64,000 bases of DNA from an uncultured Sulfitobacter sp. (GTDB taxonomy: Bacteria; Pseudomonadota; Alphaproteobacteria; Rhodobacterales; Rhodobacteraceae), in contig NZ_CANMFS010000002.1 in NCBI RefSeq assembly GCF_947497275.1, forward strand, positions 62,001 through 126,000, in the 5' to 3' direction. The stretch's first letter is position 1; every line of letters starts with the position of its first letter. Shown here piece by piece: positions 47,307 through 56,939 of the stretch. The notes beneath the pieces were generated by a model. The model saw nothing but the letters and a program-made list of their open reading frames with translations. It was not told the DNA's origin and ran no database searches. Both the position numbers and the translations under genes were made by a program.

Positions 47307-48266
47307 ATGAGCAGACACGGGTACGAGGGCGGCAGGCTGGACCTGCCGTTCGTGGGAATCTCGACATTCGGCAAACGACCCTATGAGCCGGACTGGAGCA
47401 AGCTGGATGCTGATGTGGCGATTCTGGGTGCGCCGTTCGACGCGGGCACCCAATACCGTGCGGGTGCACGTTTCGGGCCGCGCGGTGTGCGCGAGGCATC
47501 GACGCTGTTCAGCTTCGGGCATGCGGGGGCCTATGATCATGAGGACGATGCCGTTTATCTGCCCGGCGATGTGAACATCGTCGACATGGGCGACGCGGAT
47601 ATCGTTCACACCGACACCGAAGCGAGTCACGCGAACATCGAGGCGGGCGTGCGCGCAGCCCTCGACGCTGCGGCATTGCCAGTGGTCATCGGCGGCGATC
47701 ATTCGGTCAATATTCCCTGTATCCGCGCGTTCGACGGTCAAGGCGATATTCATATTCTACAAATCGATGCGCATCTGGATTTCGTCGACGTGCGCCACGG
47801 GGTCCGCAACGGTCACGGCAACCCGATGCGCCGCGCCGCCGAGCACGAGTATGTTACCGGTCTGACACAGGTGGGCATCCGCAACGTCAGCTCAACCGCC
47901 AGGGAAGGCTATGACGATGCCCGCGCGATGGGATCCGACATCATCAGTGTCCGGCAGGCCCGCCGGATGGGCACGGGCGGTGTCGTTGCGCATATCCCTG
48001 GTGATGCACGGGTCTACGTCACTCTCGATATCGACGCGTTCTGCCCTTCCATCGCTCCGGGCACCGGGACACCATCGCACGGCGGGTTCCTGTATTACGA
48101 GGTGCTCGAGCTGTTGCAGGCCGTGGCGGAGCGGCACGAGGTCGTCGGCATGGATCTGGTCGAGGTGGCCCCGGATTACGATCCCACCGGCAGCACCCAG
48201 ATTCTTGCGGCGCAAGTCTTGCTGAATTTCCTCGGCTTCATCTTCCATGCCCGGCGCGCCACCTGA
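47307..48266 (+). CDS. Agmatinase/ureohydrolase family protein
   Basis: 319 residues from the ATG at 47307 behind a G-rich ribosome site; the longer frame from 46899 runs antisense into guaB. Manganese ligands are all present: GGDHSV, DAHLDF (in QIDAHLDFVD) and DIDAFCPSIAPGTGTP. The family includes agmatinase (SpeB), guanidinobutyrase and guanidinopropionase. A DAHLDF instead of DAHTD pattern is noted. It lies 110 bp before the corrinoid reactivator gene. With the decarboxylase at 16040 it could complete arginine to agmatine to putrescine; that is inference. Confidence 0.88.
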   Translation: MSRHGYEGGRLDLPFVGISTFGKRPYEPDWSKLDADVAILGAPFDAGTQYRAGARFGPRGVREASTLFSFGHAGAYDHEDDAVYLPGDVNIVDMGDADIVHTDTEASHANIEAGVRAALDAAALPVVIGGDHSVNIPCIRAFDGQGDIHILQIDAHLDFVDVRHGVRNGHGNPMRRAAEHEYVTGLTQVGIRNVSSTAREGYDDARAMGSDIISVRQARRMGTGGVVAHIPGDARVYVTLDIDAFCPSIAPGTGTPSHGGFLYYEVLELLQAVAERHEVVGMDLVEVAPDYDPTGSTQILAAQVLLNFLGFIFHARRAT

Positions 48267-48375
48267 TCCACCGCACCCGAAATGACGCGGATGCGACGTT
48301 TTGTGACGCGGCAGGCCTTTCACCCGGCCGGTGCATCACTATGGTGCGTCACAAACAACAACGGGACTCAGCAAG

Positions 48376-50403
48376 ATGACCGAAGATCCACTCGTGATAT
48401 TTACGCCCTCCGGCAAGCGCTGCCGTTTTCCCAAAGGGACGCCCGTGCTGATGGCGGCGCGACAGCTTGGGGTGGATCTGGATTCGGTCTGTGGCGGGCG
48501 TGGCATCTGTTCGAAATGCCAAATCAGCCCTGGCTACGGTGAGTTTTCCAAACATGGCGTGACCGTCGCGCGCGACGCGTTGTCGCCGTGGAACGCAGTC
48601 GAAGCGCGGTACGACGAGAAACGCGGGCTTAAAGAGGGGCGTCGTCTGGGTTGTCAGGCGACGGTTCAGGGCGATGTGGTGATCGACGTGCCCGCCGAAA
48701 GCCAGGTGCACAAACAGGTGGTGCGCAAACGGGCCGAGGCGCGCGATATCACGCTGAACCCTTCGACGAAGCTGTACTATGTCGAGGTCGCCGAGCCCGA
48801 TATGCACGATCCGTCCGGCGACTTGGAGCGCCTGCGCAAGGCCCTGCTGGAACAGTGGCAGTTGGGCGAGGTCGTCGCGGACCTGCACATCCTCCAGAAG
48901 ATGCAGCCCGTGCTGCGCAAGGGCAACTGGAAGGTCACGGTCGCCGTGCATCTGGGCGATCACGAGAACCGGCCGCGCATCATGCACATCTGGCCCGGTT
49001 TCTACGAGGGCACAATTTACGGCGTTGCGGTCGACCTGGGATCGACGACCATCGCAGCACATCTGTGCGATCTGCAAACCGGCGAGGTTATCGCGTCGTC
49101 GGGCGTGATGAACCCGCAGATCCGGTTCGGCGAAGATCTGATGAGCCGTGTGAGTTATTCGATGATGAACCCCGATGGCGCGAACGAGATGACGCGCGCC
49201 GTGCGTGAGGGAATGTGCGCGTTGTTCACGCAGATCGGCACGGATGGCGGCGTGGACAAGTCCCTGATCGTGGACGCGGTGTTCGTCTGTAATCCGGTCA
49301 TGCATCATCTGCTGCTGGGCATCGATCCATTCGAACTGGGTCAAGCCCCATTCGCGCTGGCCACCTCGAACGCACTGCGCCTGCGCGCGGATGATCTGGA
49401 GCTGAACATCCACCCCTCGGCCCGGGTCTATCTGCTGCCCTGCATTGCGGGACATGTCGGCGCGGATGCCGCAGCAGTCGCGCTGTCTGAAAGCCCCGAT
49501 ACCTCGGATGATCTGGTGCTGGTCGTCGATGTCGGTACCAATGCCGAGATCCTTCTGGGCAACAGGGAAAAAGTGCTTGCCTGTTCGTCTCCGACCGGTC
49601 CCGCCTTCGAGGGCGCGCAGATCAGCTCTGGCCAGCGCGCGGCACCGGGAGCCATTGAGAGGGTCGAGATCGATCCGGCAACGAAGCACGCGCGTTTCAA
49701 GGTGATCGGCTGTGATCTGTGGTCCGACGATCCCGCCTTCGAGGCGGCTGTCGCCACGACCGGCGTCACCGGCATTTGCGGATCCGGCATCATCGAAATG
49801 GTGGCGGAGATGCGGATGAACGGTATCGTGGACGCCCCCGGTCTGATCGGGACGGCGGAACAGACCGGCTCGACCGCCGTGTTTGCGGACGGGCGGACCA
49901 ACAGCTATCTGGTCTATGACGGAACGGAGAACGGCGGCCCCAAAATCACCGTGACCAACCGTGACATCCGCGAAATCCAGATGGCCAAGGCGGCACTTTA
50001 TTCCGGTGCCCGCCTGCTGATGGACAAATTCGGTGTCGACAAGGTGGACCGCGTGGTATTGGCGGGTGCGTTCGGTGCGCATATCTCGCCCAAGCACGCG
50101 ATGGTGCTCGGCATGATCCCCGATGCGCCGCTAGACAAGGTGACATCGGCGGGGAACGCGGCAGGCACCGGTGCGCGTATCGCCCTGCTCAATCGCAAGA
50201 GCCGCGCCGAAATAGAAGAGACGGTTCGCCAGATCCACAAGGTTGAAACCGCGATCGAACCGCGCTTTCAGGAGCATTTTGTCAACGCGTCCGCACTGCC
50301 GAACGCGGTGGAGCCGTTTCCGATACTCAATTCCATCGTCACCCTGCCCACGCAGACCTTCAACACCGGCGGCGCAAAGACAGGCAGGCGCAGGCGCGGC
50401 TAG
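48376..50403 (+). CDS. Ferredoxin/ASKHA-domain corrinoid reactivator (RACo/RamA-like, DUF4445)
   Basis: 675 residues from the ATG at 48376. The N-terminal 2Fe-2S domain has Cys39, Cys45, Cys48 and Cys93 (VCGGRGICSKC then LGCQ). A linker leads to the ASKHA ATPase domain (about 215-640): GVAVDLGSTTIAAHL, VLVVDVGTNAEILLGN and VLAGAFGAHI. Such proteins use ATP to drive reduction of inactive Co(II) corrinoid to Co(I). The likely client is a split methionine synthase; the pterin methyltransferase at 13726 belongs to it. In Phaeobacter, genetics tied this kind of protein to methionine synthesis, as I recall. The C-terminus ends TGRRRRG. The ribosome site is weak. Confidence 0.92.
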   Translation: MTEDPLVIFTPSGKRCRFPKGTPVLMAARQLGVDLDSVCGGRGICSKCQISPGYGEFSKHGVTVARDALSPWNAVEARYDEKRGLKEGRRLGCQATVQGDVVIDVPAESQVHKQVVRKRAEARDITLNPSTKLYYVEVAEPDMHDPSGDLERLRKALLEQWQLGEVVADLHILQKMQPVLRKGNWKVTVAVHLGDHENRPRIMHIWPGFYEGTIYGVAVDLGSTTIAAHLCDLQTGEVIASSGVMNPQIRFGEDLMSRVSYSMMNPDGANEMTRAVREGMCALFTQIGTDGGVDKSLIVDAVFVCNPVMHHLLLGIDPFELGQAPFALATSNALRLRADDLELNIHPSARVYLLPCIAGHVGADAAAVALSESPDTSDDLVLVVDVGTNAEILLGNREKVLACSSPTGPAFEGAQISSGQRAAPGAIERVEIDPATKHARFKVIGCDLWSDDPAFEAAVATTGVTGICGSGIIEMVAEMRMNGIVDAPGLIGTAEQTGSTAVFADGRTNSYLVYDGTENGGPKITVTNRDIREIQMAKAALYSGARLLMDKFGVDKVDRVVLAGAFGAHISPKHAMVLGMIPDAPLDKVTSAGNAAGTGARIALLNRKSRAEIEETVRQIHKVETAIEPRFQEHFVNASALPNAVEPFPILNSIVTLPTQTFNTGGAKTGRRRRG

Positions 50404-50620
50404 CGCAGCAGGGTCCTGTCGGTTGGTTATTGGATAACAAGGCGCTGATATTGCCAAACGTCGGCCAATTCGCAGAGTGTAGAGCTTCAAACACCTGAAA
50501 GCGGTGGGAAAGCGAGGCCGGTAGTTGCACCGCCTGTCTGCTACCATCGGCGGAAAACGAATGTTCGCCCCGGCCCCCTACCACCGGCTTTCGCATGGTC
50601 CACAAAATGGAGTTTCCGGA

Positions 50621-51256
50621 ATGCTGACTGCATGGAAAAGAATAAAGACTGCCAGCGCCTTCGTCTGTGCGCTTTCACTCATCCTGCCCTCCCTTGCCGA
50701 GGCCAGCGTAGCACAAACGCACGCCGCCATGCGCGTTGCGTCCGTACCTTACAGTAGCCCGATCGACAGCGTCGGCGTAACACGGATCGACCAACGCTCG
50801 GATCGCCGCTACCGCGATAATCGACAGCGGCGAAGCGCAGACCGCCAGCGGGGGGCAAGACGCGATAACCGCGGCGCGCGCGTGAACGTTTACCGCAATG
50901 TGCAGCGCGGCGACGGCCACCGCTCCGTACGGCGCGTCCAGCGCCAGCGTCACGGCTACCGGAATGGTTATCGCGGATCGCGCGCCGCACGCCGCGGATA
51001 CCGCCGGGACAGTGACGGCTTTTGGTATCCGCTCGCGGCTTTCGCCCTCGGGGCCGTGATTTTGAACGAGTTGAACAACAATCAGCCTCAACGCCAGGTT
51101 ACGACCCGCGGATGGAGCCATATTCCCGCAGGCAACCTTGCCGCGCATGACGCCTGGTGCGACCAGAAATACCGCAGCTATCGTAGGTCGGACAAGACGT
51201 TCCAGCCTTACAACGGCCCACGCCGCTACTGCAATTCGCCCTACGACGGGATCTGA
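50621..51256 (+). CDS. BA14K-family secreted protein
   Basis: 211 residues from the ATG at 50621. A signal sequence (about 1-26, SLILPSLAEAS) is followed by a very basic Arg/Tyr/Asn-rich linker (about 60-135), one hydrophobic segment (WYPLAAFALGAVILNEL) and the BA14K motif near the end (HDAWCDQKYRSYRRSDKTF, then QPYNGPRRYC). BA14K proteins were named for a Brucella antigen with lectin-like activity; function in marine bacteria is unknown. The Arg-rich linker suggests contact with polyanions. Confidence 0.83.
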   Translation: MLTAWKRIKTASAFVCALSLILPSLAEASVAQTHAAMRVASVPYSSPIDSVGVTRIDQRSDRRYRDNRQRRSADRQRGARRDNRGARVNVYRNVQRGDGHRSVRRVQRQRHGYRNGYRGSRAARRGYRRDSDGFWYPLAAFALGAVILNELNNNQPQRQVTTRGWSHIPAGNLAAHDAWCDQKYRSYRRSDKTFQPYNGPRRYCNSPYDGI

Positions 51257-51265
51257 CCGGTACCT

Positions 51266-51293
51266 GGGGGCGACCACTTTCTGGTCTGCCCCC
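51266..51293 (+). terminator. Strong hairpin after the BA14K gene
   Basis: GGGGGC-GACCA (51266-51276) pairs with TGGTC-T-GCCCCC (51282-51293) around CTTTC. It lacks a T-run, so it may be a Rho-assisted or weak terminator; it does separate the gene from the tRNA promoter. Confidence 0.5.
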
Positions 51294-51329
51294 TATCAGT
51301 CGATGCCCACGCACGTTCTGTTTCCCGCC

Positions 51330-51358
51330 TTGACCGTGCTTCGTTGTTATCCTATTCC
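51330..51358 (+). promoter_or_regulatory. Promoter of tRNA-Gly
   Basis: TTGACC (51330-51335) and TATTCC (51353-51358) are 17 bp apart. The start would be about 5 bases before the tRNA 5' end. Confidence 0.6.
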
Positions 51359-51369
51359 GATCCCAGCGC

Positions 51370-51443
51370 GCGGGTATGGTGAAAAGGTATCACGGCAGCT
51401 TCCCAAGCTTTAGTTACGAGTTCGATTCTCGTTACCCGCTCCA
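51370..51443 (+). tRNA. tRNA-Gly (anticodon CCC)
   Basis: 74 bases. The acceptor GCGGGTA pairs perfectly with TACCCGC, followed by T and encoded CCA (51441-51443). D stem GTGA/TCAC and T stem ACGAG/CTCGT are perfect, with TTCGATT in the T loop. The anticodon loop TTCCCAA gives CCC, which reads GGG. The anticodon stem GCAGC/GCTTT has one C-U mismatch and one G-U pair, weaker than usual, but all other features support a working gene. Confidence 0.9.
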
Positions 51444-51496
51444 CGCTGACAACCTGTCCTTGTCCGCACCGCACGACGGCGCTAGGGATGGGTTCC

Positions 51497-51979
51497 ATGA
51501 CACTGACCTATCTCACCCCGCTCAGCCTTGATCAGCAAATTGCCCACGGCGTGACGCCGCCACAGCCTCTCGCGGTTGCGGACCGTGTGCGCTTTTCCGA
51601 ACTGGACATGCTTGGCCATGTCAACAACACCCGCTATTTCGAATGGTTCGAACGGACGCGTGTGCGCTATTCGCAGGAATGGGGCATATCTCACTACATC
51701 AAGCAAGCAGATGCGCCCCGGATCGTAATCCGGTCCGGCGCAATTCACTACCGCCAGGAAATGCTGATGGACGAGGATTATATCGTCACCTGCCGCTGCG
51801 CCGCCTTTCGCACCACGTCCTATTCGCTGCACCAGCAGATCTGGGCCGGAGGAAGTCTGCGCGCGACGTTCGACTGTGTCCTGGTGTTGCTGGAGCGTGA
51901 TAGATCGGGACGGCTGCCGATCCCGACCGCCGTGCGCACGCGCTTTACCGAGATCGACGGGGCGCACCCCGAAAGCTGA
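51497..51979 (+). CDS. Acyl-CoA thioesterase (hotdog fold, 4HBT family)
   Basis: About 160 residues. The hotdog signature is clear: RFSELDMLGHVNNTRYFEWF with the catalytic-type Asp, then the central helix and strands (IRSGAIHYRQEMLMDEDYIV). It likely hydrolyses acyl-CoA; the chain length is unknown. ATG 51497 is chosen because the ATG at 51488 has no room for a ribosome site; the longer form would add three residues. It converges on pgi with a 42-base gap. Confidence 0.85.
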   Translation: MTLTYLTPLSLDQQIAHGVTPPQPLAVADRVRFSELDMLGHVNNTRYFEWFERTRVRYSQEWGISHYIKQADAPRIVIRSGAIHYRQEMLMDEDYIVTCRCAAFRTTSYSLHQQIWAGGSLRATFDCVLVLLERDRSGRLPIPTAVRTRFTEIDGAHPES

Positions 51980-52021
51980 GCGCCCTCGCGCCCGCGCCCT
52001 GCCCCGTGCATTTTCGCAATC

Positions 52022-53614
52022 TCAGCCTTGATGTGTGTGGATAAAGGCCAGCAGACCTGCGGTCGAAGGATCCTCCGGCGCGGCGTCCGTCTGGCCCTCC
52101 ACAAGTGGTTGCAGCGAGGTGGCAAGCTCTTTGCCCAGTTCCACCCCCCATTGGTCGAAGGAATTGATGCCCAAAATGACCCCTTCGACAAACACCCGGT
52201 GCTCGTAGAGCACGATGATCTGGCCCAGTGTGAACGGATCGAGCAGCGGGTACAGCAGGGTCGTCGACGGACGGTTGCCGTGAAACACCCGGTGGCGTGC
52301 CTGACGGTCAATATCATCGCCGGTAAAGCCCTTCGCCTCGACAATGGCGCGCGCCTCGTCGAGCGACCGGCCCTCCATCAGCGCCTTGGACTGTGCGAGG
52401 CAATTGGCGATGAGCAACTGATGGTGGTGGTGCAGATCCGGCTCGTGACCGCGTGCGGCCAACAGAAATTCGCATGGCACGACGCGGGTACCCTGGTGAA
52501 TCAGCTGATAGAACGCGTGCTGTCCGTTGGTGCCGGCGGCCCCCCAGACGATGGGCCCGGTGTGGCGCGGGCTGTCGGTGCCGTCCATCCGCACCCCCTT
52601 GCCGTTCGATTCCATTTCCAGCTGCTGTAAATAGGCCGGTAGCTTGTGCAGCCGCTCGTCATAGGGCAGTACCGCGCGAGTGGCATATCCGCAGATCTGG
52701 TTGTGCCAGATGCCGGTCAGCGCCAGCAGAACCGGAAGGTTTTCGTCGAGAGAGGCCGCGCGGAAATGGGTATCCATCGCTTGCGCCCCACGTAGAAACG
52801 CGTCGAACGCCTTTGATCCGATTGCGATCATCATCGACAGCCCGATCGGGCCCCAGACAGAATAGCGCCCGCCGACCCAATCCTCAAACCCGAATACATG
52901 TACCGGATCAATGCCGAACGCTTCGGTCCTGTCCTGCGCCGTGCTGAGTGCTGCGAACTGCCGCTTGGGATCGCCGCCCTGATCCAGGATCCACGCCCGC
53001 GCGGTCCGCGCATTGGTCATTGTCTCGATCGTGGTGAAGGTTTTCGATGCGATGATGACAAGCGTCGTTTTCGCATCCAGCCCGCGCAAGGTATCCGAAA
53101 TATCGGCGCCGTCCACATTCGATACGAAGTGGCATCTTGGCCCGTCGTGATACGGTGCCAGCGCCGCTACCGCCATCGCGGGCCCCAGATCCGAGCCGCC
53201 GATGCCGATATTGATCACGTCAGTGACATCGCTCTTGCGGATCCGCTCGGCGAACTTGGCCATCGCGGCGCGCGTCGCGTGAATCTCGGGCATGACATCC
53301 TGGCCACCCACCGACACTTCGCCGCCGTCGAGATTGCGCAAGGCGGTATGCAGAACTGCGCGGCCTTCCGTCTCGTTGATGGTAGCGCCAGAGAACATCG
53401 CGTCCCGTTTGCTCTCTACCTGCGCCTCCCGGGCGAGCGCCAACAAGGCATCACGCGTGTCCATGTCGATGTTGGTTTTCGAATAATCGAACAGCATATC
53501 CCCGGTTTGTGCGGAGAAAACCTGCGGTCTGCCGCTATCCCGGAACAGCTCGGAGAGGGAGCGGTCGCGGACCGCGTCGGCCTGCGCATGAAGCGTTTTC
53601 CAAGTTTCGGTCAT
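52022..53614 (-). CDS. pgi: Glucose-6-phosphate isomerase
   Basis: 530 residues. Typical sites are [40 protein letters not shown], the catalytic Glu region [20 protein letters not shown] ([15 protein letters not shown]) and the C-terminal [10 protein letters not shown] with its Lys. It interconverts glucose-6-P and fructose-6-P. It is the last gene of zwf-pgl-pgi, overlapping pgl by 4 bases, so hexose phosphate can be cycled back into the oxidative route. Confidence 0.97.
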   Translation of the reverse strand: MTETWKTLHAQADAVRDRSLSELFRDSGRPQVFSAQTGDMLFDYSKTNIDMDTRDALLALAREAQVESKRDAMFSGATINETEGRAVLHTALRNLDGGEVSVGGQDVMPEIHATRAAMAKFAERIRKSDVTDVINIGIGGSDLGPAMAVAALAPYHDGPRCHFVSNVDGADISDTLRGLDAKTTLVIIASKTFTTIETMTNARTARAWILDQGGDPKRQFAALSTAQDRTEAFGIDPVHVFGFEDWVGGRYSVWGPIGLSMMIAIGSKAFDAFLRGAQAMDTHFRAASLDENLPVLLALTGIWHNQICGYATRAVLPYDERLHKLPAYLQQLEMESNGKGVRMDGTDSPRHTGPIVWGAAGTNGQHAFYQLIHQGTRVVPCEFLLAARGHEPDLHHHHQLLIANCLAQSKALMEGRSLDEARAIVEAKGFTGDDIDRQARHRVFHGNRPSTTLLYPLLDPFTLGQIIVLYEHRVFVEGVILGINSFDQWGVELGKELATSLQPLVEGQTDAAPEDPSTAGLLAFIHTHQG

Positions 53615-54285
53615 TCGGCGCTCCAGTGAAAGGTACCCTCGGACAAGACGGTCCTGATCGGCGCCTGATCTACTGGTAGATCGGCGGCCTGATCAAGTGC
53701 TTGGCGTTTTTGCGCGCCGGTAATCAGAACGTGGGTCGACATCGCACCCTGCAAGACCGGTGCGCTGAGCGTGAAGCGGCGTATGGGCTGGCCGGGCAGC
53801 GTAAGCGCAACGAACATCGGCGCGTCCGGTGCCAGCGCCGCAGCAAGGCCGTCGGCGCCCGGAAACAGTGAGGCGGTATGCATATCCGCGCCCATTCCGA
53901 GGAGAAGAACGTCAATTGGCAGGCCATCGGACAATTTTTCAGAGAGGTTCGCGGCAACCGCGTCAATCGTGCTTTCGGCGCTGAAATAGGGGGTAAAGCG
54001 CGCGGCGGCGGCCTGGTCCTTGAGCAAACGCCCCCGGATGAGCGCGGCGTTGGACTGGTCGTTGCTTTCGGGCACCCACCGTTCGTCGGTAAGAATGACG
54101 TGCACCCTGTCCCACTCAAGCTTTACGCCACACAGCGAATCGAACACCGGCCCCGGCGTGGTGCCGCCCGGCACCGCAAATGTGACGGTATCGCGCTGCT
54201 GTAACGCGGCGCGCAATTCCGAAGCGAGCATGTTGGCCACATCCATGGCAAGCATTTCGCGGTCTGCATATTCCATCAGTTTCAT
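53611..54285 (-). CDS. pgl: 6-Phosphogluconolactonase
   Basis: 224 residues from the ATG at 54285, which follows AGGTG and overlaps the zwf stop by ATGA; a longer frame from 54303 is less likely. Family blocks are [36 protein letters not shown] and [18 protein letters not shown]. It hydrolyses 6-phosphogluconolactone made by Zwf. Usual family length is about 230 residues. Confidence 0.95.
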   Translation of the reverse strand: MKLMEYADREMLAMDVANMLASELRAALQQRDTVTFAVPGGTTPGPVFDSLCGVKLEWDRVHVILTDERWVPESNDQSNAALIRGRLLKDQAAAARFTPYFSAESTIDAVAANLSEKLSDGLPIDVLLLGMGADMHTASLFPGADGLAAALAPDAPMFVALTLPGQPIRRFTLSAPVLQGAMSTHVLITGAQKRQALDQAADLPVDQAPIRTVLSEGTFHWSAE

Positions 54286-55751
54286 TGTGACACCTGTCGC
54301 CATTCGCGCCCTTCACGGCGCAGCATTTCATGGGCAGCGATCGGACCTGTGCTGCCGAAATCATAGGGTTTGGGGACGTCGTTGCGGGCCTCCCACCCCT
54401 CGATAATGGGATCGGTCCATGCCCAGGCGGCCTCCACTTCGTCGCCACGCATGAACAAGGTCTGGTTGCCGCGGATGACATCCATGATAAGCCGCTCGTA
54501 GGCGTCAACATGCTCCACCTCATCGGCCTTCAGCGTCTCGGCGAATGTCATATCGAGCGGCACGTCGATCAGGCGCATACCGCCCGGACCGGGCTCTTTG
54601 ATCGTCACGCCCAAAGTGATGCCTTCGTTGGGTTGCAGGCGAATCGACAGGACATTGCGGTGCCTGCCGGCCTCCTCACCGAATATGCTGTGCGGCGTGT
54701 CCTTGAACACGACGGTAATCTCTGACGACCGCTCCGCCATCCGCTTGCCCGTGCGCAGATAGAACGGTGTGCCGGCCCACCGCCAGTTGCTGATTTCGGC
54801 CCGCAACGCGATGAAGCTTTCGGTGCGCGAGCGCGGATTATCCACCGCCGTGCGGTATCCGGGGTTCTGCGCTTCGTTGCATGGCTCGGCCTGATACTGA
54901 CCGCGTACGATGTGATGTGGCTCCACCGGATCGAGCGCGCGGATCACCTTGAGCTTTTCATCCCGCACCGCATCGGGGGAAAACCGCGCTGGCGGCTCCA
55001 TCGCGATGAGACACAGCAATTGCATCAGGTGGTTCTGCACCATGTCGCGCATCGCACCGGCCTTGTCATAGTATTCTCCGCGACCGCCCACACCGACGGT
55101 CTCGGCCACGGTGATCTGGATGTGATCCACATACTGGCTGTTCCACAGCGGCTCGAAAAGCATGTTGCCAAAGCGGACAGCCATCAGGTTCTGCACGGTT
55201 TCCTTGCCCAGATAATGGTCAATCCGGTAAATCTGATCCTCATTGAAATAGGTCGCCAAGGTCTTGTTGAGGGCGCGTGCCGTCTCTAGGTCTCGGCCAA
55301 AGGGTTTTTCAACAACGATCCGCGCGCACTCATCGGCCATACCCCATTTTTGCAGCCGTTCCGCGATATCACCGAATAACGCAGGGGCTACGGAAAAATA
55401 ATATGCCTCTATCCGGTCGGTACCCGCCATCAGATCGGCAAGCTCTTTCCAGCCCTGCTCGCCCACTGCGTCGATCGTGACGTATTCGAGCCTTGCAAGA
55501 AACGCGTCGAGCTGGTCGCACTCCGATGTACCCGGTCCGCCGAATTCCTCGATCGCCTCGCGCACCATCTGGCGGTATTCCGCCGTGTCGTGTTCGCTGC
55601 GCGCAGCGCCGACGACGCGGGCGTCTGTGGGAACCTGACCGGCACAGAACCTGCGGTAAAGTCCGGGCAGGATCTTGCGTCGGGCAAGGTCCCCCGTCCC
55701 GCCAAAAATGACCAGATCGAATGTATCTACGGGAATGACGCGTGAAACCAT
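54282..55751 (-). CDS. zwf: Glucose-6-phosphate 1-dehydrogenase
   Basis: 489 residues. The NADP site is FGGTGDLARRKILPGLY near the start, the active-site motif RIDHYLGKETVQNLMAVRF and the C-terminal blocks (IPFYLRTGKRM-like FYLRTGKRMAERSSEI) are intact. It starts the Entner-Doudoroff and oxidative pentose phosphate routes. First gene of zwf-pgl-pgi; a promoter and a LacI-type operator lie upstream, with a leader of about 110 bases. No edd or eda gene is in the window. Confidence 0.97.
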   Translation of the reverse strand: MVSRVIPVDTFDLVIFGGTGDLARRKILPGLYRRFCAGQVPTDARVVGAARSEHDTAEYRQMVREAIEEFGGPGTSECDQLDAFLARLEYVTIDAVGEQGWKELADLMAGTDRIEAYYFSVAPALFGDIAERLQKWGMADECARIVVEKPFGRDLETARALNKTLATYFNEDQIYRIDHYLGKETVQNLMAVRFGNMLFEPLWNSQYVDHIQITVAETVGVGGRGEYYDKAGAMRDMVQNHLMQLLCLIAMEPPARFSPDAVRDEKLKVIRALDPVEPHHIVRGQYQAEPCNEAQNPGYRTAVDNPRSRTESFIALRAEISNWRWAGTPFYLRTGKRMAERSSEITVVFKDTPHSIFGEEAGRHRNVLSIRLQPNEGITLGVTIKEPGPGGMRLIDVPLDMTFAETLKADEVEHVDAYERLIMDVIRGNQTLFMRGDEVEAAWAWTDPIIEGWEARNDVPKPYDFGSTGPIAAHEMLRREGREWRQVSQ

Positions 55752-55856
55752 GATCTCTTTCCGGCTGCGAGGGCGCTTGTGCCCACTCTAGAGGGTTTGA
55801 CAGTGGCTGCCAATGAACGGCTTGGGCAACTTTGACCGGCTGCACGCTCCAGAATT

Positions 55857-55872
55857 ATGTTAGCGCAAACAT
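55857..55872 (-). promoter_or_regulatory. LacI-family type operator at the zwf promoter
   Basis: ATGTTAGCGCAAACAT is a 16-bp near-perfect palindrome with the central CG step and TGTTAGCGC half-sites usual for LacI-family repressors; one internal pair is mismatched. It overlaps the predicted -10 box and the start site, a repressing position. No lacI-type gene is adjacent. Confidence 0.6.
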
Positions 55873-55895
55873 AGCAAGATAATCACCGGTCACAA
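55868..55895 (-). promoter_or_regulatory. Promoter of the zwf operon
   Basis: On the minus strand TTGTGA (55890-55895) and TATGTT (55868-55873) are 16 bp apart. The -10 box lies inside the operator palindrome. Confidence 0.5.
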
Positions 55896-55991
55896 GAGTG
55901 TGCTTTCCCTCGGGGGTTCTTTTCTTGTGCTTCGGATTAACTTAACCCATCACCGACATGAATTTGCGTACGAATTGAAGGGCCCTGTCGA

Positions 55992-56939
55992 ATGAAAGAT
56001 ACCGCCTCTGCCAATCTCGGGAAGTTTTCCGATCCCGACACGACCGCCAAGGGCGAGGCGCGCGCGCGGGTTTCGCTGCGCGATCCGCAGACGCTTTGGT
56101 TCAATACCGGCACCCTGTGCAATATCGAATGTGCAAACTGCTATATCCTGTCGAGCCCGACAAATGATGCGCTGGTGTACATCACTGCAGCAGAGGTGGA
56201 CGCGTATCTTGATCAGCTCGAAGAGCGCAAATGGGCCGTTCGCGAGATCGGTTTCACGGGCGGCGAGCCGTTCATGAACCCTCAGATGATCGACATCACG
56301 CACGCCGCACTTGCGCGCGGGTACGACGTGCTGATTCTCACGAACGCGATGATGCCGATGATGCGAAAGAAAATGCGCGAAGGAATCTTGCGGCTCAACA
56401 CGGCCTATCCGGGCAAGCTGACAATGCGCATTTCGGTGGATCATTACGATCCCGGGCTTCATGACGCAGAGCGCGGCGCTGGTGCCTTCGACAAGACAAT
56501 CGCGGGGATGGAATGGCTCGCCGCCAACGGTGTGCGCATGGCGGTGGCCGGGCGCTCGATCTTCGGCGACAGCGATTCCGACAGCCGCGCGGGATACGCG
56601 GATTTCTTCGCACGGCACGGCTTCGACATCGACGCGCAGGACCCCGGTATGACTGTTCTGTTCCCAGAGATGGACGAGAATATCGAAGTGCCTGAGATTA
56701 CCACCGCCTGTTGGAGCATCCTCGATGTGTCTCCCGACGCGGTGATGTGTGCGTCCTCGCGCATGGTGGTCAAGCGCAAGGGAGCGCAGAAGCCCGCCGT
56801 GCTTGCCTGCACACTGTTGCCCTACGCGCCCGAATTCGAGTTGGGCACGACGCTGGCGGAGGCCGAGCGCGACGTAGCCCTGAACCACCCCCACTGCGCC
56901 AAGTTCTGCGTGCTGGGCGGCGCCAGCTGCTCTGCCTAA
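55992..56939 (+). CDS. Radical SAM protein of unknown substrate
   Basis: 315 residues. The 4Fe-4S/SAM motif is CNIECANCY (about residues 42-50), followed by the GFTGGEPFMNP segment that binds SAM and a conserved barrel. Cysteines cluster again near the C-terminus (CWSIL, VMCASS, LACTLL, CAKFCVLGGASC), resembling a SPASM-like auxiliary cluster site. Radical SAM enzymes with such tails often modify peptides or proteins, but no precursor peptide gene is obvious. The start at 55992 follows AAGGG. It is divergent from zwf across a 240-base region. The 3' end overlaps a broken small frame on the other strand. Confidence 0.85.
   Translation: MKDTASANLGKFSDPDTTAKGEARARVSLRDPQTLWFNTGTLCNIECANCYILSSPTNDALVYITAAEVDAYLDQLEERKWAVREIGFTGGEPFMNPQMIDITHAALARGYDVLILTNAMMPMMRKKMREGILRLNTAYPGKLTMRISVDHYDPGLHDAERGAGAFDKTIAGMEWLAANGVRMAVAGRSIFGDSDSDSRAGYADFFARHGFDIDAQDPGMTVLFPEMDENIEVPEITTACWSILDVSPDAVMCASSRMVVKRKGAQKPAVLACTLLPYAPEFELGTTLAEAERDVALNHPHCAKFCVLGGASCSA

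Noticed and set aside
50404-50620. Coding sequence between the corrinoid reactivator and the BA14K gene
   Set aside because: Frames are short, without ribosome sites or family features; likely promoter region.
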